The notes under the pieces: generated by a model
What the model was told of the DNA's origin: nothing
Seen by the model: only the letters and a program-made list of their open reading frames with translations
The model's database searches: none
Origin: Brachionus koreanus
Taxonomy: Eukaryota; Rotifera; Eurotatoria; Ploima; Brachionidae
Length of the DNA stretch: 28,863 bases
Direction of reading: 5' to 3'
Assembly: GCA_016987375.1 (NCBI GenBank)
Contig: PJRA01000401.1
Span: 1,486,993-1,515,855 of the forward strand
In this document: positions 1-10,509 of the stretch, piece by piece
Numbering within the stretch: position 1 is the stretch's first letter
Layout of the letters: the number at the start of each line of letters is the position of its first letter
Translations under genes and position numbers: made by a program

Positions 1-4
1 TTCT

Positions 5-1291
5 TCAAAAATTGAACAAAATTACATTGGAGTGCTTGATCTGCAATTCGACAAACTCACACAGCGACTTTTTGAACATGCTTATTCTTCTAGTCTTAAA
101 ATCACTCAGTTCACTTCTTGCCAATTCGGATATTTGCTCAAATTTAAGCTTGGCATTCTGTTGAGCTTGTTCGGCATTTTTTTCATCCTTGTGATTTTTG
201 CGCGCTTTTTCCAAATTTCTATTCTCTGTTTCAAAATCGGACAATCTTTTTGTCCTTCTATGCAGTAAATCAAGCGCTGCCTTCGAGTCTCTAACGTAGT
301 ATCTAAGAGTATCGGAAAGCTTAAGGTCCGTGTCACTGGACATTCTATTCTCGGTCTTGCGAGCTGTTTCAAAATAATCAGCCAGCTTGGTCAAAAATTT
401 ACTCAACGGATCGAGTTCACCGGTGGCCGCGTTGCTCAATCCAGTCGAGACCCGAATGTAGCAGTCGGCCAAGCTCTTGTGCACGTAGGTCATGCGGTCA
501 GCCCGCGAGCAGTCCTCCCTAATCTTGTTATGATAGTCGGTGAGAAATTTTTTTTGCGCGTCAAAGAACTCGTCCGTTTCTTTGATGTTTAAGAAGCGCA
601 GCTCATCGGCATTCTTCGATATTGATTTGACAAATCCGCCAAAACGTTCTTTGGTATTTTTGCTGCGCACGTTTAAGTTTTTATTGTATTCAAGAAATAC
701 CTTGAGATTGGAGTCGCATTTGAAAATGGGATGCGAGCTCAATCGGTTAAGGAAGACCTCATGCATTTGAACTGTTTTTTTAAACAGAGCTAAGTATTCG
801 CTTTCCAATTCCTGCTTCATTTTGGCATATTCTTCCTTGGTCATTGAACTTTCGCCTTCAGTGAGACGCTGCAGTTTTTCTCGAGACGAGTCAAAATCGG
901 GTCGTGGTGGAGCTGGCGGAATCTTGATCAAAGATAAATATTGGGTGTAGAAAACAGGCTAAAGCTTACGATGTATCCAGCATAGTCTTCGAACTCGACG
1001 AAGCGGTCGTGAAGCCAAATGAACTCTTCGTGTTCGCGAATAGTCGAAAACTCTGAAGAGGATAAGTTTTTCATATTGGTCTTAAAAAAAATTTAAATTT
1101 TCAAAATCCACTTTCGAACTAACTAAATATTTGTGGTCATTTACTTTGGTCTTGACAGTAAATTTGACCTTGTCTTTTTCATTTAGAGCATCTGAAATTT
1201 CTATTTTAAGAAAATCTTCTCCATTGGCACCTCCGTTTAGGTCTACTGTTTCGCTTCTTTCTGCCTTTGTCTCTTCAAATACGTCATCCAT
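5..1291 (-). CDS. Sorting nexin of the SNX5/SNX6 (SNX-BAR, retromer-associated) type, 3 exons visible
   Basis: The minus-strand gene assembles from exon 1 (1291-1145), exon 2 (1080-970) and exon 3 (922 to the left edge). Introns 1144-1081 (64 bp, gtaaat...taag) and 969-923 (47 bp, gtaagc...caag) are both phase 0. The joined protein has a PX domain ([18 protein letters not shown], then [14 protein letters not shown], then [16 protein letters not shown]) followed by a long BAR region ([64 protein letters not shown]). These match SNX5/SNX6/SNX32 block by block, with exon lengths that leave no gaps. The family forms SNX-BAR heterodimers on endosomes for retromer-linked retrieval. The start at 1289-1291 sits in a good context (gcaacaATGG). 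The TGA at 5-7 gives 391 residues. A splice donor at 24-25 after IKHSN is more likely, because vertebrate homologues (about 405 aa) continue about 15 residues further. I cannot separate SNX5 from SNX6. Confidence 0.94.
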
Positions 1292-2957
1292 TGTTGCAGT
1301 CTTTTTGCTACGATACTTTTTTAAATTTAAAAATTAAGCTTTATTCTAAGTCAAATGATTTTATCAAGCTAAAATGATAAATTAAGTTATCTGTTATTTA
1401 AAAGTCATATGAATTTTATTTTAAAAAAAATAAAGTTTGAATAAATTAGTTTCTTAAGTGTCTATGTGCTTTGATCGTCATCGAGAATTTGAAATTTTTT
1501 ATGTTAGTCGTGCAACAAAAAAATTTTTCTCCATTTCAAATAAAGCTAACAAAAAATTAGTTCAGTATAGAAGCATCTTGATGAAAATAAATTACAGTTT
1601 GAAAAGAATAGTTTGAAAATAAATTAAGAGTTGTGGAATTCAAAGAATTAACAATCCACATTCAAAGCTAGATATGTTAGTAAGGACATTTTTTGAAGCT
1701 AGTCGAACTTAAAAAATGACAAGAAAATTATCTTTGTTAAAATTCAGTCTCGTCATTCAAACAGCGTAAAACATAAAATATTTGCAATGTTCAAGCCACT
1801 CTAAAAAAGTTTAAATGAAATTTCTTGGGTTGATACTGTATCCCGAAATCGAGATAGCAGGTGATTTCAAGTCAATGATCAAAAATGTATTATGCATTGC
1901 CTGGTATAAGAAGCTCAATAATTTAAATGTCTTGATTTTTTTCAACATAAAACACAAAGTTTAATTTTGTTTTAAAAAGCATGAGCCACTTTAAAATTGA
2001 TTTTTTTTTTATTTAATTCAACTCAACAAAGATCATAGAATTAAAATAGACTTTAATAATCGACTATTCATATATATATTCTTTAGCTCTTTAGTTAACT
2101 ATCGAGCGATATGCAACATCATAAAGTTATTCTGATCCTGAGATATTAGACTTCAAGTACAAGACACTTTGAAAAGTGTCTAACTTTGCCTATTATTTTC
2201 CAAAGAAACGAAATTTTCAAAAAAAACGAAACTTGGTGATACTATGTATTTTAAATTCTGCTTTAACTCTATGATAATTGTTGAGTTAAATTTTTTTTTT
2301 TAAAAAATTCAATTTTGGGAGTGGTTCATGTTCTTTGTTTTAAAAACTCAATGACCATAAATCAGGTTTCATTCTTCCAAAACATCAAAATAAATCTTTT
2401 TTATACATGAAAATTTTGTATAAATTTTGATTCTCGCAAATTTTCTTAAAACTAAAATCTAGATTAGCAAAATTTTTTATTTCTATTTTCTTAGTTTTTT
2501 TTTTGTTTTATTGCTTCAGGCTATATTAAAATTTACCTATCAAAAAATAATCATTGATCAATTTTGTCATTAAGATTTGAATACTAATTTTCAGAAAAAA
2601 CAAACTAAACTAAACATTCACGTGTAAAAGATTGGCGTTTAGTGTAGTTTTTTTTTTTTAATAAAAAAAATTTAATAAAAATTTCAAATATTTATTTTCA
2701 AGTGTTTTCCGAGTAAACTAAAAATTAAAAAGTAAAATTTGAAAAAAACAATTGTTTCTAGTATAAATTGCGATAAAAAATATTTAAAAATACATAGAAT
2801 TAATTTTAGCAAAAAGCATCAACTATCAAGACTCCTTATCTGGATAAAATTTTTAAAAAAAATTTTGTTTTTTTTTTAATTGTGTTTACTTAATTAAGTT
2901 GATCTTAAGCACTCATTTAATGATTTAAAACCATAGTTTATTTAAAGTTATTTATCA
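1292..2957. other. Intergenic AT-rich DNA
   Basis: This lies between the sorting-nexin start and the tRNA. It is dominated by A/T runs, with a short TA run at 2071-2080. The first roughly 50 bases next to the nexin start would hold its 5' UTR and promoter, but I see no recognisable core element. The only coding-looking item is the small ORF at 1815-1964, listed separately. Confidence 0.6.
1815..1964 (+). CDS. Possible 49-residue ORF, unrecognised
   Basis: An ATG at 1815 opens 49 codons to a TAA at 1962-1964, with an in-frame stop directly upstream. The first 34 codons are less AT-rich than the surroundings and use varied amino acids (MKFLGLILYPEIEIAGDF, then KSMIKNVLCIAWYKKLNN). That is unlike the K/N/F/I/L-only peptides of random AT-rich DNA. 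The last residues revert to AT-type composition. I recognise no family. It could be a small gene, an exon of something larger, or a transposon relic. There is no splice or polyadenylation evidence either way. Confidence 0.25.
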   Translation: MKFLGLILYPEIEIAGDFKSMIKNVLCIAWYKKLNNLNVLIFFNIKHKV

Positions 2958-2977
2958 GTCTCTATGGCGCAATCGGC

Positions 2978-3014
<37 letters not shown>

Positions 3015-3031
3015 GAATCCACCTAGGGACG
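2958..3031 (+). tRNA. tRNA-Asn (anticodon GTT)
   Basis: The full cloverleaf is visible over 74 nt. Acceptor GTCTCTA (2958-2964) pairs with TAGGGAC (3024-3030) with one T-G wobble. D stem GCGC/GCGC is at 2967-2970 and 2980-2983. Anticodon stem TTCGG/CCGAA encloses loop CTGTTAA, with GTT at 2992-2994. T stem GGTGG/CCACC encloses TTCGAAT. The discriminator is G3031. There is no intron and no encoded CCA, as expected for a eukaryotic nuclear gene. The internal A box (TGGCGCAATCGG, from 2965) and B box (GGTTCGAATCC, 3010-3020) are intact, so the gene looks functional. Confidence 0.98.
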
Positions 3032-3033
3032 AA

Positions 3034-3040
3034 TTTTTTT
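3034..3040 (+). terminator. RNA polymerase III terminator of tRNA-Asn
   Basis: A run of seven T residues begins 2 nt after the tRNA discriminator base, the usual Pol III termination signal. Confidence 0.85.
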
Positions 3041-6000
3041 CAATCTAGCAAATTATGCACGGTTTCTATAAAACTAATTTAGAAAAAAAATCAAGATTTT
3101 CACTAACAGCATGCAAAATTGATTTTACTTCAAAAATTATGTAAGGCTTATTCATTCTTTTTTTCAATTTGCAAACCTTCTCTCTATTCTTTTTAAATAC
3201 TAGCTCTCTGAATCGTTAATAATTAATTAATAATTGCTCACGGCCTCAACTAATATTTAATTTTAACAGAATAATTTATTTCTTCGTTCTTAAAAAACAA
3301 TTATTCTAAGCTTTCTTCTAAATTTTTTTTTGAAATTTTATTTTCAAAACTTTGATTGTAACCTGTATAGTATAGAAAATTACTTTTAAGAAAAGGTTGA
3401 CTTGGCGATAGAATTTTTTTCATAAAGACCCATTTGCGTTTCACATTGAGCTTTAAAAATATGTAATTTAATAAGTTATATTAAAAAAAGAAAATATTTA
3501 TCAGGCATTTTAGTTTAAAAAAATTTTAAAATCAAAAATTGAAAGAAATCTGCTTCTCAGATTTCGAAACATTGACGGCATAATTTTTCAAATGATTAAT
3601 AGATTTTTTTTTCCAAGGTTGTGGTCTTGAGGCAATTTTTCAATTCTGAATAATATTTATTCTTTAAAAAATACTTTTGACTTTCTTTAAATATTTAATT
3701 TTTGAAAATAATAATAATAATAAAAGCTTAGAATTTTTGTTAAAATTGTTGTTGATAAATTTAATTTTAATTATAAGTGAAGATAATACATTTAAGAACA
3801 CTTTAAACTCTAATGTTTTAAATTTGTTTTCTTGGTGTACTAACTTCATGTTATTTTGATTTAAAAAGGAAAAGTGTAATCAAAATTTCGTTTAAGTTCA
3901 GACAATAGATGTCTAGAAATAAAAAAAAAAACAACAATATACTTAGTAACAAGTTAAAGCTTTTTTTTCCAAGATGACTTCAAATAGAATAAGTTATATA
4001 AGCTTATTTTTCTTCCAAAAGATTTGTTTTTAGTTTTTAAATTTATACATGGTTTCCATATTTTGTAAGGGTTAGTTTTTTTAAAACCATTTTCTTTGTG
4101 AAACTCTTTCGACTGAGATATAACAAAAACCTCATAGTTTTTTCTTACTTGACTTTTATATATTAACTAAAAAAATTTTGTTGATTAAATTCTATCTTAA
4201 AATTTTCACATCTCATTTAATTTTTAAAAAAATTTAAAATTATTTTTTTTTTGGTATCTAATTCTTATTCTAAATTTTTAATTTAAAAAAAAAGAATTTT
4301 TTTTCTAACGACAAACTTTAGTGTGAGTGATGGATTAATGATATAAACTTAAACTATAAACACGAGTCTGAATTGCATGCATTGCATTGTAAATTAAGAA
4401 CGTTTTAAAATGAACGAGATGGTTGGGTTCATTAGGCTCCAATTTGATTTCTTTTACTTGATTATGTGACAAAACTTTTAGTCCATTCTAGTTATTCAGT
4501 CTAATATTTTAGTTTTTATTTATAATTCTAGAAAAATAGATATAAAAAAATTAGGTTTTTTTAAAATTTTTTAAGAATTTAACTTTCTGATATTATTTTG
4601 ATAGCTAAAATTTATTAATAAGATCCTTAATATTTAAATTTTTTAATTTTTTTAGTTTAGTTAATTGAATAAATTTAAAAATCACAATTGATGACATAAA
4701 AAGTTGTTTGCAATTTATGTCTGTAAATTATTTTTTATATTTTTTTTTTAAATTAAATTAAATGGATTTTTGGGATTTTTTAGGTAGATAAACTAACGTT
4801 TTGTGGTTTTTAATTTAATTTTTATAATAGAAAGAGTCGATTAAATTTTTTTATTTATTACAAAATTTGCAAAATTTTTAGGTTAACCAAGTTTTGTAAA
4901 AAAATGAATTTTAAAATTAAAAATTAGTATTTTTATAATTCATTTTTTAAATAGGCCTGGAATAAAAAATAAAATTTGTTACCCTTGTAAAATTTGAATT
5001 TAGAAAAACGTGTTATCGTTGCATTACTAATTAAAATTTTAAAAAATTGAAGCAGCCAGTACGTTTTTTATCATTTGAACTAAAAGATACAAATGCAGAC
5101 AAAATTCGTACAAAAAAAAATAAAAATTAATATTTAATGCCCTTTATTTCAATGCATTAATATTATTTCTTTTTATTCATGCCTTTCATTTACTGGAGTC
5201 TTTTAACTTAGTTTTTTTTTTAAATATTTTTTTCAATTTTTGCAGAATATTTTTTTTTAATTTTAAAAATTTACTTAAATTCGTTGTTTATCTTTTGAAT
5301 AATTTTTATTTTTTGAAAAATATTATTTTTCTTAATAAAAACTCAATTAATTAAAACTCTTATAAAGAATGTATAATTTATGTATCTAAAATTAAAAAAG
5401 AAATTAAGGAAATTTTAAAATAATAAAATTAACTTTTAACTATCTGAAAATTTTTTTTATTTTTCTTAGTGGAGCAGAAAAAAAAATGACTTAATCATTA
5501 AGAAAATTCCAGTTTCTTCCTTAGTGTACTCTTATTCAGAATATTAAGTTTTAAAAAAAAAACTTAAAAACTAAAAAAGATAGTTTTTATACATTGAAAT
5601 TTTTAAAGGTCTTGATATATTACAATTATTCCATCTTTTTTAATTGTAAAACTAATTCATAATTATTTTGTAACCATTTACCATATTTCTGACTATTTTT
5701 ATTTTAATTTTATTATAATAATTATTGTACAATTAGATTTTTTTCACAAATCAATAATTGTTAATCAATAAAGTTTTTAAACCCATTTTTTTTTTAAATT
5801 TCATTAACAAATTTAGTAGTGGAGCATAATATTTTATTTTGATTTTTATTTAGACTGAGTTTTTAGTTTTTGATTTGAAAACAAGTTGGGGTTTTTAAGA
5901 AAAACTAGAATAAAATATTTTACATTTTAACTAAACAAAAATTTTTTTAAAACCATTAATATTAACCAAATTTTAAAAATTTCACAACAATTGCAATGTA

Positions 6001-6934
6001 ATATTTTCCTTTTTCTTTTAATCACTTAATTACTCTGAAAACTAAAATATGAAAATTTAAACAAATATAACCGGAAAAATTAAATTCTATTTTAGTTTGC
6101 CAAAAGATTATTAAAAAAATCAATCAATTTTTCTATTATTTAAAATGAACTGCTTGTAACCAAAACATTTTAGGAATAATTTGCTTAAAAGTTTCATCGA
6201 CTCGAACAGTACAACTGAAATTTTTCCTTTGTTTCCAATTCTTGTTAACTAACAACTTAGCTATTTTGAAAAATTTCTAAAGAATGTTTTTTTAATGTTT
6301 TTAAATGAAATTCAATCAATATTTATTTATTTTTTTAATACATGTTTCAGTTTGTATAATAAATAATCAATGAGAAAATTAAATTTAGAATTTAAAAAAT
6401 TATTAAAATGATTACTTAATTCTGAAAAAGAAGTATAAAATTTTTGGTTTATTAATCTATTTTCCATTTTTTCAATTTTAAAAAATATTTTTTTTTGATT
6501 TCCTTTACTTCTAAATTTTAGTTTAAAAAAATTTCACATTAAAATTTTCAAACATGTATGGCATCTTTTTATTTAGCGCAATAAAATTAAAAAAATTTTG
6601 GTTATTTTAGAAATGAAGACTTACAAAAGCTTATTTTAAAAGAAGTGGTTCAATTCAAAATATTTTTATCCTATTCATTTTTTTTAATTTGGCTTATTTA
6701 TAACATTATTTTATTCCGAATTTTTATTGAAAAATAAAGAAAGTCTATTTTGCGTAATTTCTTAAATCAAAAAAATTTTTTTGAAAAATTTAAAATTAAG
6801 TTTCTCAAAATTGATCCAAATTTTACCATAAAGACAATCCCATAGGTCTTTTAGGCTAATTGTTGATCATGCAATATTAAAAAAGTTCTTAAAAGAGCTT
6901 TTCTTGAATTTTTTGTTGTTGAAAAGACGCTAAC
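3041..6934. other. 3.9 kb AT-rich intergenic desert
   Basis: Almost entirely A/T runs, with short GC-bearing patches that do not form reading frames. The ORFs of about 60 codons on either strand near 3664-3859 consist only of AT-codon amino acids (K, N, F, I, L) and mirror each other, so I do not call them. There is a small (AAT)5 microsatellite at 3707-3721. I see no RNA gene, no transposon ends and no conserved protein. Confidence 0.6.
3707..3721. repeat. (AAT)5 microsatellite
   Basis: Five perfect AAT units, followed by AA. Confidence 0.85.
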
Positions 6935-7091
6935 ATGAATTCATTACTTAGACAATATTTGTTTTGGTATTGGTAAGCGAATGCTGGTAAAAACTTAAGT
7001 CTTAAAATGAGTTTAACCAATTTACAGGTTTATCTACGTTACTAGGAAAAAATTTTATGACCTGACAATATTATTAAATTACGTTAATTAG
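6935..7091 (+). CDS. Possible spliced 33-residue mini-ORF, or 5' exons of FANK1
   Basis: An ATG at 6935 opens 12 codons plus 2 nt to a good donor (TG|gtaagc at 6973). A 55-bp interval ends in tttacag at 7027, and the frame then continues to a TAG at 7089-7091. The product would be 33 residues (MNSLLRQYLFWYWFIYVT...). The interval has the same length and signals as the proven micro-introns of this window. It lies 113 bp upstream of the FANK1 start on the same strand, and another acceptor-like tract (tttttttag, ending 7186) precedes that start. The pair may therefore be non-coding or uORF-bearing 5' exons of FANK1 rather than a separate gene. I recognise no family in the peptide. Confidence 0.35.
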
Positions 7092-7204
7092 AAAATTTAA
7101 ATTTGCTTTATCGAGAAATTCTTCGTTGTTATGACTCTTGAATATTTTTTTCTAATTAGAATACTAATAAAAATATGTTTTTTTAGATATAAATTAAAAA
7201 CAAA

Positions 7205-8426
7205 ATGATCAGACCAGATCCACCAGTTGTGGGTAAAGTAACTCATGTCACTATTGATCTAGACTGGAGTCATGTCAAAAAAGACTCACCCTACGCCAGA
7301 CTTAAATTTATAGTTCAAGAGCTTAGCAACAACAATAAAAGAGAGTGGGGCATAATATACTCGTAATTTTTTAACTATAGCTACATTTCCGTGTGCTAAA
7401 ATAAATTTTAATTCAAGAGGCTTTTCAACAAACAAAACAATTGAAGGCCTGGATCCGTCTACCGAGTATACGTTCCGCTTGTGTGTAATTGGAACAAACA
7501 ATGAGCGCAGCGAGTATAGTCCGTCAGTTACTGTTCGAACAACAAGTACGCAACATAGTCTCATGTAAAACATAAATTAAAGTTTTTTGTTTTAGAAGAA
7601 CCATTGAATGGTGAGGCTTTTCATAAGGCAATTGCGCTGGATCGAAGGAACGAGCTTGAACAAATGTTGCAGTCTACTAATGGTGACCGTTTGCTTCAAA
7701 TTCCGGACAAATTTGGAAATTTACCACTAATGATAGCTATAATAAAAAACAATTTTGAGTAAAATTTATTTTAAATTAAATAAGAAAAAAAAAAAAATTT
7801 TCAAATTAAAAGAATTTTTCAAATTTTAATTGAAAATGGAGCGGATGTAAATTCTCAAAATGATAGTCTTAAAACTGCGCTAATGCTTGCCGCTTTTTAC
7901 GGCAGATTGGAATTTGTCAAAGAATTAAGAGCTAATGGTGCATCATACGATCTAATCGATAAAACAGGAATGAGTGTTGTTCATTATGCAGTAGACGGAG
8001 GAAATCTTGACGTTCTACAGTGGATTCTGTTGGATGGTGCTGATATAAACAAAAAAGACTCGCTGAATGGATGGACTCCGCTGTTGAGAGCAGCTAGTGT
8101 GAACGCATCTGGTGAGATAGCCAGAATTTTGCTAAAATATGGCGCCAAAATAGACTCTCTTGACAAAGAGAACAAAAATGCTCTGCTAATTGCGACAATA
8201 AACGGAAATTTAGCCTTTGTAAAAGTTCTTATCCAACATGGTGCCAATTTTAATACCAAGAATAATTTTGGTAAATCTGTGTATGAGCTAGCAGTGTCAA
8301 TGGACCGAAAAGTAAAAATAATTTATTAGAAAAAATATTTGTTTAGCTATTAATTATTTAAAATCAAAGGCAATTGTCAAATTTTATGAAGAATATATGC
8401 AAGAACATAATCTAAAAGTATATTGA
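7205..8426 (+). CDS. FANK1: FANK1: fibronectin type III and ankyrin repeat protein, 5 exons
   Basis: Exons are 7205-7362, 7418-7545, 7596-7758, 7813-8311 and 8370-8426. The introns are 55, 50, 54 and 58 bp, all GT-AG, and the joined frame encodes 334 residues (human about 345). The N-terminus PDPPVVGKVTHVTIDLDW and the junctions IIYSGFSTNKTIEGLDPSTE, EYSPSVTVRTTKEPLNGEAF and DRKAIVKFYEE match vertebrate FANK1. That fixes every splice site. Residues 4-95 form one FN3 domain, and 100-320 hold six to seven ankyrin repeats (for example GMSVVHYAVDGGNLDVLQWI and GWTPLLRAASVNASGEIARI). In mammals FANK1 is testis-enriched, linked to spermatogenesis and to Jab1/AP-1 signalling; a ciliary or sperm role here is inference. 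Acceptor-like tttttttag ends 19 bp before the ATG, so the 5' UTR may be spliced. Confidence 0.95.
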
Positions 8427-8460
8427 TATGAATATAATTGGCAGTGTTGTAAATATTTAT

Positions 8461-8466
8461 AATAAA
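8461..8466 (+). promoter_or_regulatory. Polyadenylation signal of FANK1
   Basis: Canonical AATAAA, 34 nt after the FANK1 stop codon, on the same strand. Confidence 0.6.
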
Positions 8467-9447
8467 AACTTAAATACTAAATTTTTTTTCAAATTTTTTT
8501 AAAAATTTTATTTTTGCGAATTAATATTTTTTTTGCAGATGAAAATTTAAAGTATCATTTTTTCCAATTAAGATTTAATAATTTCAACAAAAATCAATTT
8601 AATCGTGTAGTGTCTAAAAATATTTTTTTTTCACTTAAAATAGTAATTTATTTAAATAAAAAATATTGAATTTTTCTTAAATCCTTTAACCACAAGCCAA
8701 TAATTAAAATCTCTATAAAATTGTGCATTCGATATGATAGCATCAGAACAATCAAAATTTTTTTGAACATAAATTAATCCTAGAAGTCTAATATTAATAT
8801 TTCTCAAGATTAGCCCATCAAAAACTGCTAGATATTACTATCCCTTGATTCATTATTGACAAATCGTAAGTATTTTTCTTTATTAATGCATCAGCTTTTA
8901 ATTTAAATCAATTTTTGTATGTAATAAACCTTCTGGGTCTGTAATAAATTATTTTATAATTTACGTAATTAAACATTTCTGTTTATATGGTGCAATAAGC
9001 AAAATTTAATTTTTTAGTCGAAAGAAGGATTAGGCTATAATATTGATAAAATCGAAAAATATAAAAAAAATTATCAAACTAAAAATGAATCAGTTGTTTA
9101 AAGGGTCATTAAATATGATACTACTAAATTAAATTATTTATTTTATTTATTTGTTTGTATTCTTTACTGAGCTAAAGCTCCTTTAGATTGAAAAATAAAT
9201 TTATATAAATATAATTCCCCAAATATTTAGATTATACATAAAAAAATTAATTAACGCTAAATTAAATAAAAAACACTAATTTTTACTTTTTTACACTTAT
9301 TTGATTAAAACTTCATTTTTTATTAAAAATTGAATTCTAATTTAAAAAAAAGTAGCCAATTTTTTATCTTAGACACTTATTAATTGAATTTTGTTTAATT
9401 AATGTAATTTTGGAAGCATAAAAAAAGCAACTTTTTCTTAGAAAACA
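8467..9447. other. AT-rich intergenic DNA with a LINE-tail-like hairpin
   Basis: No gene is seen. The only structured patch is at 9169-9180, GAGCT-AA-AGCTC, a 5-bp stem with a 2-nt loop. It is followed by cctttagattg and an A/T-rich AAATAAATT tail. That arrangement resembles the 3' end of a non-LTR retrotransposon on the plus strand (inference). Confidence 0.4.
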
Positions 9448-9846
9448 ATGCAAAATAAAATAAAAACACTTGAGCGTATAGTATACTTAAGACTCTACAA
9501 TTTTCTAGAACCAAATTCATCACTTATCCAAGACCAATCTGGTTTAAGGAAACACCGGCAAACCTCCAATAATCTTTACTTTTTGATTCAGAAAATTGTA
9601 CAGTCACTTAATAGAAAGAAAAGAGTTTGTTCCCCTTTTTTTGACATTTCTAAAGCCTTCGATAGGCTTTGGCATGAAGGCTTGATTTATAAATTGATTA
9701 AAATAAATTCACCACACTACTTAATCAACTGGATCAAATCCTTAAGGATTTGATAGTCTAAGAATTCTAAGACTTTAGGACATTTAAAGTAAATGTAAAT
9801 GACTACTTTAGCGATGAATACCAAAATTACTACAGGTGTTCCTCAA
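9448..9846 (+). pseudogene. Decayed non-LTR (LINE) reverse transcriptase fragment
   Basis: The 101-codon frame from 9448 contains the central RT region: KTLERIVYLRLYNFLEPNSS, then QDQSGLRKHRQTS, then the palm motif A block FFDISKAFDRLWHEGLIYKL, then YLINWIKSL. The frame then breaks. TFKVNVNDYFSDEY continues in a second frame from 9780, and the motif-B remnant GVPQ (9835-9846) returns to the first. The normal GVPQGS reads GVPQV here. No FADD-type catalytic motif C is recognisable downstream. The palm block resembles the CR1/Jockey-type LINE group. The start codon is only the first Met of the fragment. It is a 5'- and 3'-truncated, frameshifted, inactive copy. The break at 9733-9754 is an exact palindrome. 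Confidence 0.87.
9733..9754. repeat. Perfect 22-bp palindrome at the LINE RT frame break
   Basis: The arm ATCAAATCCTT (9733-9743) is followed directly by its reverse complement (9744-9754). An imperfect palindrome (AGTCTAAGAATTCTAAGACT, 9755-9774) follows without a gap. Confidence 0.95.
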
Positions 9847-10227
9847 GTGGAAAATGAAAATATCAGTGGAAAATTCATGTTCAGTAGCCTTCTCCGATTA
9901 AAAGAAAGAAAGTGATAGTCTTAACATAAAAATTTATGTGAACAAAATAGAAAACAAAAAATAAATTAAGTTTCTTACTATTTCTTCCTTTTTTCCTGAG
10001 CCATCAGATAAATAAACATATGTATCCTGTTACTCCTTATTTCATTTTATCTTTTTTTTTTAATATTTTCATAACATTTTCTTTTTTAAATTGTACTACA
10101 TTTTATTTACTACATTTTATTTTATTCATATATTTTATTTTTATTTAATTTTATTTTGATTATAGATTTTTATTTTTATTTTTTTTTTTATCTGAAAGAG
10201 CATACAGAATACAAATAAGAATAAATA

Positions 10228-10508
10228 AAAAGTCAGAATTTTAGAAAACCAATTTAATAATACAGTCCAAGACGCTGAAGCATTACCAAAAACAAGGGTT
10301 TTCATACAACAGTTAGACTTGCCAACAGCGATGAACATGTCAACAATTGAAAACATAGAAAAAAAGATGCATAAAAAAACTTTTTTTACAATTAAAAAAC
10401 TGTGAGACAATTATCAAAATTTACGTATCTGATAACAAACATTCAAGTCATCCGGTCGAACAAGAGTCACTGGACTTGTTTAAAGAAAAATTTAGTGTCA
10501 CAAGTAAA
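10228..10508 (+). pseudogene. Degraded coding-like islands, possibly transposase
   Basis: There are two adjacent stretches in different frames. Positions 10228-10404 read through 58 codons without stop or start (…NNTVQDAEALPKTRVFIQQL…, …TAMNMSTIENIEKKMHKK). Positions 10410-10508 read IIKIYVSDNKHSSHPVEQES, then LDLFKEKFSVTSK. The second resembles the end of a FLYWCH zinc finger (H-x2-HP) plus linker, as found before MULE-type transposases. Composition is clearly coding-like compared with the flanks. The family assignment is tentative and the copy is broken. Confidence 0.35.
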
Positions 10509-10509
10509 A

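Noticed and set aside
2071..2080. TATATATATA run as a promoter TATA box
   Set aside because: No gene starts nearby; such runs are common in DNA of this composition.
3664..3859. Paired ORFs of about 60 codons on both strands
   Set aside because: Both are AT-codon peptides over a microsatellite and mirror one another; no gene-like composition.
7286..7573. 95-codon minus-strand ORF
   Set aside because: Antisense shadow of FANK1 exons 1-2; the spliced plus-strand frame has clear homology.
10141..10410. 89-codon minus-strand hydrophobic ORF
   Set aside because: Its composition is explained by the complement of the plus-strand coding-like relic and A/T runs; the plus-strand reading is more protein-like.
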